NCBI RefSeq assembly: GCF_001653565.1
Contig: NZ_LYPB01000047.1
Coordinates: 62,001 to 126,000, forward strand
Direction of reading: 5' to 3'
From: Paenibacillus oryzisoli
GTDB lineage: Bacteria; Bacillota; Bacilli; Paenibacillales; NBRC-103111
DNA length: 64,000 nt
The position numbers were made by a program, and so were the translations under genes. Shown piece after piece: positions 53,297 to 62,757 of this stretch (position 1 is the stretch's first letter; each line of letters starts with the position of its first letter). The notes beneath the pieces were generated by a model that was not told the DNA's origin, did not search any database, and saw only the letters and a list, made by a program, of their open reading frames with translations.

Positions 53297-55192
53297 CTAT
53301 CTATTCAATAAGCTTCCTACATATCGGAGTAATTCATTCGCGCAAACCGGGCAATATCCGTGCTCATCGATGAGCTGCTTCGTCACATCATTAATTTTCT
53401 TCAATTGCTTCTCGTCTGGTGTTTTCGTAGAGGTCGTAATCTTCACGATGTCCTTCAGATCAGTGAATAGTTTCTTCTCAATCGCCTCGCGCAGCCGTTC
53501 GTGACTGTTATATTCGAATCTTCTGCCCTTGCGTGAGTACGAGGAGATGCGGATCAATATTTCTTCGCGGAACGCTTTCTTCGCATTCTCCGAGATGCCA
53601 ATCTGCTCTTCAATTGAACGCATGAGGCGCTCATCTGGATCCATTTCCTCGCCAGTCAGCGGATCCTTGATTTTACCCCAATTGCAGTACGCTTCAATAT
53701 TATCCAAGTAGTTGTCGAAAATAGTTCTAGCCGACTCCTCGAAGGAGTAGACGAACGCTTTCTGCACTTCTTTCTTGGCAATATCGTCGTATTCCTTACG
53801 GGCAACCGAGATGAAATTGAGGAATCGCTCCCGCTCATCCTTCGTAATGGATGGATGCTGATCCAGCCCGTCTTTCAAAGCTCGCAGCACATCTAGGGCA
53901 TTGATACATTGAAGATCCTGACGGATCAAGGCGCTTGAAATTCGGTTAATAACATACCGCGGATCAATGCCGCTCATGCCTTCTTCTTGATACTCATTCT
54001 GCATTTCCTTCAGATCTGCCTCTTTGTAACCCTCGACAACTTCCCCGTCGTACATGCGCATTTTCTTGATCAAATCCATCCCTTGCTTCTTCGTTTCCTT
54101 CAAACGCGTCAGAATCGAGAAGATTGCGGCCACACGCAGCGCATGGGGTGCAATATGGATGTGTGACATATCACTCTGTCCGATAAGTTTGTAGTAAATT
54201 TTCTCTTCATCGGATACACGCAGATTATAAGGGATCGGCATAACAATCATACGAGACTGTAAGGCCTCATTTTTCTTATTCGCGATAAAGGACTTATACT
54301 CGGTTTCATTCGTATGGGCGATAATCAACTCGTCGGCACTAATTAGGGCGAAGCGACCCGCTTTGAAATTCCCCTCTTGTGTAAGTGAGAGTAGATTCCA
54401 GAGGAATTTCTCATCACACTTCAGCATTTCCTGGAACTCCATGATCCCCCTATTCGCCTTATTCAGCTCCCCATCGAAGCGATACGCCCGCGGATCTGAC
54501 TCTGAACCGAACTCTGTAATCGTTGAAAAGTCAATGCTTCCCGTTAAGTCTGCGATATCCTGCGATTTGGGGTCTGAAGGACTGAACGTACCAATCCCTA
54601 CCCGGCCTTCCTCGGAAACAAAAACACGCTCCACATGCACATCTTCAATACAACCGTTGTACTCCGTTTTCAATCGCATTTGGCACGATGGGCATAAGCT
54701 GCCTTCAATTTTCACATTTAACTCGCGCTCAATCTCTGGTCGCAACTCCATCGGAATTAAATGTAGCGGTTCTTCATGCATCGGACACCCTTTGATCGCG
54801 TAGACAGCCCCTAGATCTGTTTTGGCAAACTGCTCTAACCCACGTTTCAGCATGGTCACGATTGTGGATTTCCCACCGCTTACAGGACCCATTAGCAACA
54901 AAATACGTTTGCGAACATCCAATCGACGGGCAGCGGAGTGGAAATATTCTTCCACTAGCTTCTCAACGGCACGATCCAGGCCAAAGATCTCTTGGTTGAA
55001 AAATTTGTAGGATTTGTGGCCAACTTGATCGTTGATACCTTGCGAAGCAATCATGTCATAGACCCTCGAATGCGCAGTTCTTGCGAGTCCAGGATTACTG
55101 CGAAGCAATTCTATGTACTCCGCGAACGTACCGGTCCAGCTCAATGAATCCTTCTCCGTACGATGCTCTGAAATTCTTTTGAATATGTCCAT
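53297..55192 (-). CDS. prkA: PrkA-family serine protein kinase / AAA protein
   Basis: A 631-residue PrkA of normal length. An N-terminal AAA domain has Walker A GPVSGGKST (about 103-111) after the conserved GLDRAVEKLVEEYFHSAARR. The central region has CPMHEEPLHLIP and CPSCQMRLKTEYNG, a Cys pair. The C-terminal kinase-like domain ends CPVCANELLRYVG. In Bacillus subtilis PrkA is a sporulation-linked protein with reported kinase or protease activity. AAAGGAGG precedes the ATG. A single gene with its own terminator. Confidence 0.95.
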   Translation of the reverse strand: MDIFKRISEHRTEKDSLSWTGTFAEYIELLRSNPGLARTAHSRVYDMIASQGINDQVGHKSYKFFNQEIFGLDRAVEKLVEEYFHSAARRLDVRKRILLLMGPVSGGKSTIVTMLKRGLEQFAKTDLGAVYAIKGCPMHEEPLHLIPMELRPEIERELNVKIEGSLCPSCQMRLKTEYNGCIEDVHVERVFVSEEGRVGIGTFSPSDPKSQDIADLTGSIDFSTITEFGSESDPRAYRFDGELNKANRGIMEFQEMLKCDEKFLWNLLSLTQEGNFKAGRFALISADELIIAHTNETEYKSFIANKKNEALQSRMIVMPIPYNLRVSDEEKIYYKLIGQSDMSHIHIAPHALRVAAIFSILTRLKETKKQGMDLIKKMRMYDGEVVEGYKEADLKEMQNEYQEEGMSGIDPRYVINRISSALIRQDLQCINALDVLRALKDGLDQHPSITKDERERFLNFISVARKEYDDIAKKEVQKAFVYSFEESARTIFDNYLDNIEAYCNWGKIKDPLTGEEMDPDERLMRSIEEQIGISENAKKAFREEILIRISSYSRKGRRFEYNSHERLREAIEKKLFTDLKDIVKITTSTKTPDEKQLKKINDVTKQLIDEHGYCPVCANELLRYVGSLLNR

Positions 55193-55369
55193 GGGTACCT
55201 CCTTTCACTGCTGCCTTTAATGGCAATAGGTCAGCTCGTGATGGTGAATTGTGTACTACAATCCTATGCACCCATGAGGGATAACTTGCCCGAAATTTTT
55301 AATTGTCACGGAATTCTCTCAGATCGATTTATGAAAATGGAAATGACTAGGAATCACAGTCAACGTTCC

Positions 55370-57658
55370 CTATTTTCTGAAAATGTGATACGTGGAGCCC
55401 GCTTCAACTTGAAATTCTATAACCGTATGATCTCTGTCCACCCGTATGTCTTCTCCGTCACAACGCACCTGAACAGCTTCGCCCGTGCGTACTCTACAAG
55501 TGCCAGAACACGCAGCATGTATAACTGCTTCCGATAATCGGCCTTCGGACCACCTAAGATCAATCACATACCCATTACGACCTCTCAAGCCGCTCACAGC
55601 CCCTTGTGACCACGCAGACGGCAGAGCAGGGAGCAAACTTAGCTCATCCGCATGTGACTGCAGCAGCATCTCCACGATACCAGCCGTAGCCCCGAAATTA
55701 CCGTCTATTTGAAAAGGAGGATGGGCATCAAAAAGGTTGGGATATGTTGACTTGCGCAGCATATGACTCAAGTGCGCATGCGACTGTTCGCCATCCTCAA
55801 GTCTTGCGTACATATTAACGATCCAGGCGCTGCTCCAGCCCGTATGCCCGCCTCCGTGTGCCAACCGGCGCTCTAGGGTCGCAGCAGCAGCCATGGCTAA
55901 TTCCGGCGTGCGATGAGGGCTGATTTGTGTGCCAGGATGCAGCGCAAACAACTGTGAAATATGACGATGCCCTGGATCTTCCTCCGCATAGTCCTCTAAC
56001 CATTCCATGATCTGCCCGTGTTTGCCGATCTGAGGCTTAGGCAGCCGCGCTAGCAGCGCAGCGAGCTGATCCCGGAACTCCGCATCCACTTGAAGCTGCT
56101 CACAGCTCTGGATACATGCCGTGAACAGGGCATGGATTATCTGTGAATCCATAGCCGGCCCCATCGTCAATGCCCCTCTAGTCCCATCCGTTAATAGGTA
56201 TACATTCTCGGGTGAGACCGAGGGACCTGTCACAAGCAGTCCATTCGGCGCCTCCACCAAATAATCTACGAAGAAAGCCGCGGCTTCCTTCAAGATCGGG
56301 TATGCTCTCCCCCGTAAGAAATCCTTATCCGCCGTAAACAGAAACTGCTCCCACAGATGTAGACTTAACCAAGCCGCTCCCATCGGCCATATGACGCAAG
56401 TCGGAAATAAACCCTCTGGTCTTGTTTCTCCCCAAATATTCGTGTTGTGATGGGCGACGAAACCAGAGCAGCCATATAGCTCTCTTGCGGTTTGCCGACC
56501 ACTCACTTGCATGCGTTCAATATGATCAAATAAGGGCTGGTGACACTCGGATAGTCCACATACTTCAGCTGGCCAATAGTTCATTTGCGTATTGATATTG
56601 ATTGTGTATTTGGACTCCCAAGGCGGTGTAAAACTGTCATTCCAGATTCCCTGCAGGTTCGCCGGCAAGCAGCCAGGACGGGAGCTCGCGATTAGCAAAT
56701 ACCGCCCGAAGTGAAAGTACAGCTCCATCAATCCAACATCCACATGCGCATGTGATTCTTGCAGCAGCTTCAGCCGTTGATCCGTAGGCAAGGCGTCTAA
56801 CGGGTCATGCTCAGTGAGTTGCAGACTCACCCGATTGAACAAACGCTGATAATCCTGAATATGCCGGTGCTCTAGTTCTTCCGAATTAAACTGCTCTGCG
56901 GCCGCGATATGCAGCTGACAGGCAGCTAATGGGTTCGACTCACGAAAGGTACTCGCTGCAGCAAGCAGCAACGTCACGGAACTGGCCCCTTCTACAGACA
57001 AGAAGTCACCAATGACAGAGACAGTGCCGCCCTCAGCTTTTGCTTTCAGCACACAGGCATATTCGACACCGTGCTTCCCACATTCGCCGCCCATCCAGAT
57101 GCTGTCAGCAGATAACCTGCCTGATTCTCCCTCGTAGGGTCTGCGATTCAGATTCGCCGAGAAGTTCAGCTGCCCTGGTTGATCACATGCCAGTCGGATA
57201 ACAATCACTTGATCAGGGTAACTGGCATACATCGTACGACGATAGGTAATTCCACCTACCTTATAGCTCGTCCGAGCTATGGCATTCTTGACATCCAACT
57301 CTCGCCGATACGCTTCTACTTCACCCTTTTGGTCATGAAAATAAAGCCTCAGGTCTCCCAAAGGTTGATACGGATTATAATATTTTGGCGTGGAGAAAAG
57401 AGCCATTCGCGTTAATCGCGTGGCCTCCTCCACCTTCCCTTCAAAAAGCATCTCCCGAATTCCCTCCAAATGACGGGAACCATCGGGATTAATCCCATCC
57501 TTAGGACCTCCGTACCAGATGGAATCTTCATTTAACTGAATGCGTTCCTCCTGTACGTGACCGAAAATCATCCCGCCTAACCGACCGTTTCCGATCGGAA
57601 GCGCCTCCACCCACAACTTAGCAGGCTGCAGATACCACAGTTTCTCACGATTGTTCAA
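55370..57658 (-). CDS. GH95 alpha-L-fucosidase
   Basis: A 762-residue inverting alpha-1,2-L-fucosidase-family enzyme starting with TTG at 57658 (AGGGGGCG upstream). The N-terminal beta domain begins LWYLQPAKLWVEALPIGNGRLGGM. The (alpha/alpha)6 barrel carries the family motifs YTININTQMNYWPAE, EWLEDYAEEDPGHRH and FQIDGNFGATAG. No signal peptide is seen, so it acts inside the cell on imported fucosylated oligosaccharides, or related L-galactosides. It follows the sensor kinase gene by 11 bases and is probably controlled by that two-component system. Confidence 0.93.
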   Translation of the reverse strand: MNNREKLWYLQPAKLWVEALPIGNGRLGGMIFGHVQEERIQLNEDSIWYGGPKDGINPDGSRHLEGIREMLFEGKVEEATRLTRMALFSTPKYYNPYQPLGDLRLYFHDQKGEVEAYRRELDVKNAIARTSYKVGGITYRRTMYASYPDQVIVIRLACDQPGQLNFSANLNRRPYEGESGRLSADSIWMGGECGKHGVEYACVLKAKAEGGTVSVIGDFLSVEGASSVTLLLAAASTFRESNPLAACQLHIAAAEQFNSEELEHRHIQDYQRLFNRVSLQLTEHDPLDALPTDQRLKLLQESHAHVDVGLMELYFHFGRYLLIASSRPGCLPANLQGIWNDSFTPPWESKYTININTQMNYWPAEVCGLSECHQPLFDHIERMQVSGRQTARELYGCSGFVAHHNTNIWGETRPEGLFPTCVIWPMGAAWLSLHLWEQFLFTADKDFLRGRAYPILKEAAAFFVDYLVEAPNGLLVTGPSVSPENVYLLTDGTRGALTMGPAMDSQIIHALFTACIQSCEQLQVDAEFRDQLAALLARLPKPQIGKHGQIMEWLEDYAEEDPGHRHISQLFALHPGTQISPHRTPELAMAAAATLERRLAHGGGHTGWSSAWIVNMYARLEDGEQSHAHLSHMLRKSTYPNLFDAHPPFQIDGNFGATAGIVEMLLQSHADELSLLPALPSAWSQGAVSGLRGRNGYVIDLRWSEGRLSEAVIHAACSGTCRVRTGEAVQVRCDGEDIRVDRDHTVIEFQVEAGSTYHIFRK

Positions 57659-57669
57659 GAATACGCCCC

Positions 57670-59499
57670 CTATCCAACATTTGGCTTATCACTCTGTTTA
57701 GGCGATGCAGGCATCACCATGATCATTTTGGTCCCTTGCTCAGCCACGCTTTCAATCTTGAGTCCATAGCTCTCTCCATAGACCATTTGAATACGGCGAT
57801 GGACGTTCAGCACACCTATGCCACCCTTTTTGCCTGCTTCATCTGTATCCGCCAACCGATTTGCATTCAATTTCGCTTGGAGCTGCGTTAATTTGGCCTC
57901 CGTCATCCCTGATCCATTATCCTCAACACTGATCCAGAAAATCCCGTCAATAACGCCTCCGTCAATGCGAACGAAGTGATAATCTTCCAACCCGTCAGGA
58001 AAGGCATGTTGAAACACATTTTCGACTAAAGGCTGGAGGGTCAAACGAACCATGACATGAAGCAGATACTCCGGTTTTATTGCTACATCAATCTCGAAAT
58101 CACGGCCGATTCTGTGCTTCAGAACAACAATATAATACAAAACATGCTTCAATTCGTTAGCAACGGTAATCTCCTCGAGATTCGTTTGAACCGAGTAACG
58201 CAGCATGTACGCCAATGCCTTCACAATTTCAGATATCTCTTCTGATTCTTGAATCGTGGCATAGCAAACAATGGTCTCGAGTGTGTTGTACATAAAATGT
58301 GGATTGATCTGCAGCTGCAGGGATTGATACTCCGCTTTCTGACGTTCCATTCGAATCTCAGAGTTGCTGATTTCAACCTGCACCACGCGGTCAACGGCTT
58401 CGGATAGCCTTGTCACCATCACATTGTACCGAACCATCAATTCTACGATTTCGTCCCGGTGCGGAGGCAGCGGGATCATCGCCCAGTTCCCCTTCTCCGT
58501 CTCCCGCATGCCAGACTTGAGCGTCTGAATCGGCTTCGCCAGCGACCTGCCGAACCGGAACGCCAAGAGCATTGCAAGAATCAGGGTCAGAATCCCCACA
58601 ACAATTGTCGTCGTGCGGATGTTCATAATCGGCTTGCGCAGCTCGCTCAAAGGCATGGAGACGATCAACTGCCAGCCCGAGTAATCGGACGTACGGCTCA
58701 CATACAATCGCTCGTCCCCTTCAAAATCATCCACGAACGAGTGCGTACCCGATGCTTCGAGCCTTTGTATAAAAGTCGCCGGCGCACGCTTCCCGACTTT
58801 GCTGCTCTCCGGGTGATACACGTAATTCCCTCGACCATCGAGAATGAACATGTAGCCATACTTGCCCAAATCAATCCCTTTCCAGAGCGCCGATAGGTCG
58901 GCAGATCTCATCTCGATGGCGAGGAGTCCGTTCAAATCGGGGGAGGTAAACCCGCGGATGCGGCGCACCACCGTAAGCATTTGATTTTCTTGCCCCTCAA
59001 TAATCGTATGGTTCAACATCGTCAGACTTCCGTCAGCCCTTGTGTTGGCAAGAAAATAGTCCCGTTGCTTTTGAATATCGTTTTTCTGAAAAGACTGCTC
59101 ATTCACGCCGTTATAGTAATAAAGCGCATTCAGCTTATCGCTGATCAAATAAATCGCCGTCAACTTCGGATTTCGTATAAACAAGGGTTCTACGCTGAAA
59201 TTGCGGATATTGCTGCGAAACATATAGAAATCGTACTCCTCGCGGTTGACCGGCATATCAATAAATTCCATGATCTGGCGGTTTGTCAGCAGTGAGACGA
59301 TTGTGCGTTCATAATCTAATAAATATAAATCGGTATGGTGAACTGCGTTGCCGACAATCTGGTTCATCTGATTTTCAACCATTTCATCCAACTCGCTGGA
59401 GGTTGTCATGTAGGTGATCACACCAACACTGCTCAAGGAAAAAATAATGACAATCAAAAAATAGACAACGATTTTCTTCGTTAGCCCCTGGATTCTCAT
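57670..59499 (-). CDS. Sensor histidine kinase (YesM-like)
   Basis: A 609-residue membrane kinase. A first helix (KIVVYFLIVIIFSLSSVGVI) is followed by an extracellular Cache-type sensor (about 35-280), a second helix (TTIVVGILTLILAMLLAF), a HAMP region, and the His_kinase domain with QLQINPHFMYNTLE (phospho-His401). The ATPase has LTLQPLVENVFQHAF and WISVEDNGSGM. Its start overlaps the response regulator stop by four bases. YesM-type pairs sense sugars and control transport or hydrolase genes, here probably the GH95 gene downstream. Confidence 0.94.
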   Translation of the reverse strand: MRIQGLTKKIVVYFLIVIIFSLSSVGVITYMTTSSELDEMVENQMNQIVGNAVHHTDLYLLDYERTIVSLLTNRQIMEFIDMPVNREEYDFYMFRSNIRNFSVEPLFIRNPKLTAIYLISDKLNALYYYNGVNEQSFQKNDIQKQRDYFLANTRADGSLTMLNHTIIEGQENQMLTVVRRIRGFTSPDLNGLLAIEMRSADLSALWKGIDLGKYGYMFILDGRGNYVYHPESSKVGKRAPATFIQRLEASGTHSFVDDFEGDERLYVSRTSDYSGWQLIVSMPLSELRKPIMNIRTTTIVVGILTLILAMLLAFRFGRSLAKPIQTLKSGMRETEKGNWAMIPLPPHRDEIVELMVRYNVMVTRLSEAVDRVVQVEISNSEIRMERQKAEYQSLQLQINPHFMYNTLETIVCYATIQESEEISEIVKALAYMLRYSVQTNLEEITVANELKHVLYYIVVLKHRIGRDFEIDVAIKPEYLLHVMVRLTLQPLVENVFQHAFPDGLEDYHFVRIDGGVIDGIFWISVEDNGSGMTEAKLTQLQAKLNANRLADTDEAGKKGGIGVLNVHRRIQMVYGESYGLKIESVAEQGTKMIMVMPASPKQSDKPNVG

Positions 59500-60515
59500 T
59501 TTATCCCCAAGCCTGCTCGGAATTCGGATGGCGATTGACCTACTACTTTTTTGAACGTTTTCGTAAAATGCGGATAATCGTCGTATCCGACCTCAGCAGC
59601 CACATCCACGATGCGGATATGAGGTATCATGAGCATTTCTTTCGCTTTCTCCATGCGTTTATTAATGCGGTAATGGACGAACGTTTCTTGGGTTAGTTTT
59701 TTAAAAAGAGAGCTGAAATATGTCGGAGTCAAGCCCACCATGGCCGCCACATCATCCAGCGAGATGTCCTCCGAGAGATGGGTGTCGATATACACCTTGG
59801 CTTCCTCCAACGGATCTTTGTAGATGCCGCTCCGCGCTGTCTGAAGCCCCTTCACCATCTCCTGAATCCCTTGCTCAAAGCTATCGAGCGCATCCTCCGT
59901 ACGGTCCGCCTGCAAATAATTCGGCAGCACGGTCGGAGAGTAATTGCGTGCTTGTAACCGCTTTACAAGTACCATATGACAATCGTCCAACAGCTCTTTC
60001 AGCTGGGCTAAGGTTAACTCGGTCGACAGGCAATGTTCTCTCCAGCGGTGCATTAGGCTCTTTAACTCTTCGCTTTGCAGCCCCCAGACGCGCTGTTCCA
60101 GCTCATCCATCCATTCAATGAAGCGGGACGGAGGCAAGTAGTTTTGTGACGTTTTTTTGATCAATTGATCAATCATCGCATGCACATCTGATTTGGTCGC
60201 CGGTTTGAGCAAATAGTACCGAACGCCATAGTTCATGCTTTTCTGCGCGTAATCAAAATCGTTGTAGCCGGAAATAACGACCACCTTAATGTGCGGATAG
60301 TCCCGGTGCAGAATGCGGCACAGCTCCAGTCCGTCCATTTTCGGCATGCGAATGTCCGTCAGTACCAGATCTGGCTCGAGGGCCTTGATGCTGGCCAATG
60401 CTGCTTCGCCATTCTCGGCTGTTTGAATCTTGGTAAAAGAAGGGTTGTACAATTCCGCCATCTTGACCAGCCCTCTGCGTATAACAGGTTCATCATCTAC
60501 GATTAATACATGCAT
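59496..60515 (-). CDS. Response regulator with AraC output domain (YesN-like)
   Basis: A 339-residue regulator. The receiver domain starts MHVLIVDDEP, with phospho-acceptor Asp54 in VLTDIRMPKMDG and a conserved Lys in YLLKPATK. The C-terminal AraC domain has ISLDDVAAMVGLTPTYFSSL and IVDVAAEVGYDDYPHFTKTF. I chose the ATG at 60515 (AAGGGGGG upstream). The frame is open to 60632 but lacks a start signal. Partner of the kinase at 57670. Confidence 0.95.
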   Translation of the reverse strand: MHVLIVDDEPVIRRGLVKMAELYNPSFTKIQTAENGEAALASIKALEPDLVLTDIRMPKMDGLELCRILHRDYPHIKVVVISGYNDFDYAQKSMNYGVRYYLLKPATKSDVHAMIDQLIKKTSQNYLPPSRFIEWMDELEQRVWGLQSEELKSLMHRWREHCLSTELTLAQLKELLDDCHMVLVKRLQARNYSPTVLPNYLQADRTEDALDSFEQGIQEMVKGLQTARSGIYKDPLEEAKVYIDTHLSEDISLDDVAAMVGLTPTYFSSLFKKLTQETFVHYRINKRMEKAKEMLMIPHIRIVDVAAEVGYDDYPHFTKTFKKVVGQSPSEFRAGLGIK

Positions 60516-60573
60516 ACCCAGCCCCCCTTTAATCATGTGTACGAACGATGCCTTTAATGATACCTTACAGAGA

Positions 60574-60612
60574 CAGGTTCCACAACGCGAAATCCCGCGT
60601 ACATGGAACCTG
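60574..60612. terminator. Two-tier hairpin between GH31 and response regulator genes
   Basis: CAGGTTCCA (60574-60582) pairs with TGGAACCTG (60604-60612), and inside it ACGCG pairs with CGCGT. There is no T-run, so termination is uncertain. It lies beyond the GH31 stop and before the regulator start. Confidence 0.45.
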
Positions 60613-60633
60613 CAGTTCGGTGCTCGCCCCACG

Positions 60634-62757
60634 CTACAAGCGGGTTTGTGCGAATTTCCACGATATGGTGCTGTAGGACTGTGGAACAGCCTGATTGTCG
60701 CCGAAAAGCTCGCCGGCGTAACTTCCGTCAGGCTGCCGGGTTACCCGCGCCTTCCACCAGCTGCAAGCACCTTCCTCGTACGCGAACGTCTCGCCGTCAT
60801 CGTCATACAGCGTACCTTCACCTGCCTCTTCGCCGAAATGGACGAAGGTCAGAGGAACAGGGCTGCCGGACTCTGGCACATGCAGCAGGCTCGGCATCAT
60901 CGGAATGACGGATCCGCTGCGCACGAAGATTGGCATCGATTCAAGCCCTGCATGAATCAGCACGATTCGTCCGCCCTCATAACGCCTGCCGGTTTCCAGT
61001 CCATACCAGACACCAGCAGGCAGCAGCACATCCCGCTCCGTCTCTCCGGCTACGAGAGGTGCAATCAAGAGGGAATCGCCCATCATATATTGATCGTCCC
61101 ATTCGCGGACCGTTTTCTTGCCGTAAGCGGCGTCGGTTGTATTTAAAACTTCCTGTTCGAACTCAGCCAGATGGCCTTCCGCCGCCGCGATCTCCGCTGG
61201 CGACATCACCAGCGGCATTGCCCGAAAAGGAGGAATCCCGGTTTCCCTATAGGCGGCAAAGACCGTATATAAATAGGGCAGAAGCCTCATCCGCAGCTCA
61301 ATGTAATGGCGCACGATGCTTTCCACTTCGGGGTAAGACCATGGCTTCGTCCCGTCTCCCCATGCATTCAACATGGCCAGCGAAGAGAAGCACACCGTCT
61401 GCATGCGCCGCACCCAATCTTCTGCGCTGACCGCTCGGCGTACTTCCGGCGTCCACAACAGCCCGCTGAACGAAGCGTTGCACAGCGCCCGAACGAACTG
61501 CTTATGATCGTACAAATCCGAATAGAGCACATACGGCATCGTTGAAGCCGCCGCACCCGATGCCCGCACGAGACCGTACGTTCGCTGGTTTTTGCTTCGA
61601 TATAGGTCGCTCGTCATCTTCTGGAACATCAGGCCGTACAGTTGCCTCATTTGCTCGCCGTCGAGTCCTGAAGGAAACTTGGCATGCGCCGGGAACATCC
61701 ACGAATTGCGCGTCAACTCGCTGCCATCGCACTCATCGAGCTTATAGCCGGACACGCCCAAGTTGACATGCTCCGTTTCATGCACATGTTTGTATTGCTC
61801 AACAGCTTCGGCCATCGCATAATCGGGCGCAATGCCGCCCCACACGGTATGGCTGCCAGCGTAAGGGCGCAGCTTTTCGTAGCTTTTACTATTCGGCGAG
61901 ACAAAAGGATGCTCCCACAAATTCACGCGCATACCTTTTGCGCGAAGCTGCTGCACGAACGTCCCCGGCGACGGGAATCGGCTTGCTTCCCATTCATAGC
62001 TGACCGGATAGCTCTGGCTGTGCCAGCCCGGTTCAAGCCCGATCACATCACAGGGGATGCCGCGTACACGGAACTGCTCCGCTTCGTCCAGTACCTGCTC
62101 GTCGGTGTACAGCGTCGGCACGCGGTGCCAGAAGCCGAGTCCCCATTTCGGCGGAAGGACGCCGCCTCCGCAGAACAAATTGTAGCGGGCCACTACGTCC
62201 CCTAAGGAGGGCCCGCCGAAGACGTAGACATCAGCGCCTTCGCTCGGCAGCCTAAGCTCGACGCGGGCGGCTCGCGGCGTTGCCGTCCAACCCGCGTCAG
62301 TGTTGCGGTCGCGGACATGCTCGGGGCACGTGTCCGCCAATTCCAAGGTCGAGCCGCAATGCATCGTCACGATCCGGGACGTATCTACCAGGACGCCGTA
62401 GCCGCGGTCGCTCGCATAGAACGGAACCGGCGCATGCGTTTCGCCCGTGTCCTGCTTCGGATCGCTATTGACCCGAAGGTAACGGGTTCTGCCCCGCTGA
62501 TTCATGCGCATCAGTTGCAACCCCGTTCCATACAGCTTCTCCGCTGTTGTCAGCGGGAAGGAAACGATCAGGCCATCACGGATTTCTTCAATGTGAACCT
62601 GTTCCCAGTCAAACGGCGGTTGCACGTCCGGCATTTGCTTCAGCGCAGTCTCGCGAGGCTGCGCTTTCATGAAAGAAAGCGGCGTAATTCCCTTTGCTGC
62701 CTGGAGGGACATGCGCCAGATGCCCGGCGCTGCTAGTGACCAGCCTGTTGCCATCAT
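60634..62757 (-). CDS. GH31 family glycoside hydrolase (alpha-galactosidase/xylosidase-like)
   Basis: A 707-residue retaining alpha-glycosidase. An N-terminal beta domain includes YGTGLQLMRMNQRGRTRYLR. The barrel contains WGLGFWHRVPTLYTDEQVLDEA, the nucleophile Asp341 in SGYKLDECDGSE and SDLYDHKQFVRAL on the acid/base side. C-terminal beta domains follow. The GH31 subtype looks nearer to the alpha-galactosidase/alpha-xylosidase groups than to alpha-glucosidases, but specificity is uncertain. I chose the ATG at 62757, which overlaps the oxidoreductase stop; GGAGAG is eight bases upstream. The open frame to 62832 is read through that gene. Codon use is GC-rich. Confidence 0.88.
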   Translation of the reverse strand: MMATGWSLAAPGIWRMSLQAAKGITPLSFMKAQPRETALKQMPDVQPPFDWEQVHIEEIRDGLIVSFPLTTAEKLYGTGLQLMRMNQRGRTRYLRVNSDPKQDTGETHAPVPFYASDRGYGVLVDTSRIVTMHCGSTLELADTCPEHVRDRNTDAGWTATPRAARVELRLPSEGADVYVFGGPSLGDVVARYNLFCGGGVLPPKWGLGFWHRVPTLYTDEQVLDEAEQFRVRGIPCDVIGLEPGWHSQSYPVSYEWEASRFPSPGTFVQQLRAKGMRVNLWEHPFVSPNSKSYEKLRPYAGSHTVWGGIAPDYAMAEAVEQYKHVHETEHVNLGVSGYKLDECDGSELTRNSWMFPAHAKFPSGLDGEQMRQLYGLMFQKMTSDLYRSKNQRTYGLVRASGAAASTMPYVLYSDLYDHKQFVRALCNASFSGLLWTPEVRRAVSAEDWVRRMQTVCFSSLAMLNAWGDGTKPWSYPEVESIVRHYIELRMRLLPYLYTVFAAYRETGIPPFRAMPLVMSPAEIAAAEGHLAEFEQEVLNTTDAAYGKKTVREWDDQYMMGDSLLIAPLVAGETERDVLLPAGVWYGLETGRRYEGGRIVLIHAGLESMPIFVRSGSVIPMMPSLLHVPESGSPVPLTFVHFGEEAGEGTLYDDDGETFAYEEGACSWWKARVTRQPDGSYAGELFGDNQAVPQSYSTISWKFAQTRL

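Noticed and set aside
54363-54803. 146-codon plus-strand ORF
   Set aside because: Antisense to prkA; no start signal and no recognisable product.
60516-60632. Upstream extension of the response regulator frame
   Set aside because: The receiver fold begins exactly at the ATG at 60515 with a strong ribosome site.
61684-62205. 173-codon plus-strand ORF
   Set aside because: Antisense to GH31 in GC-rich DNA, where long shadow frames are expected.
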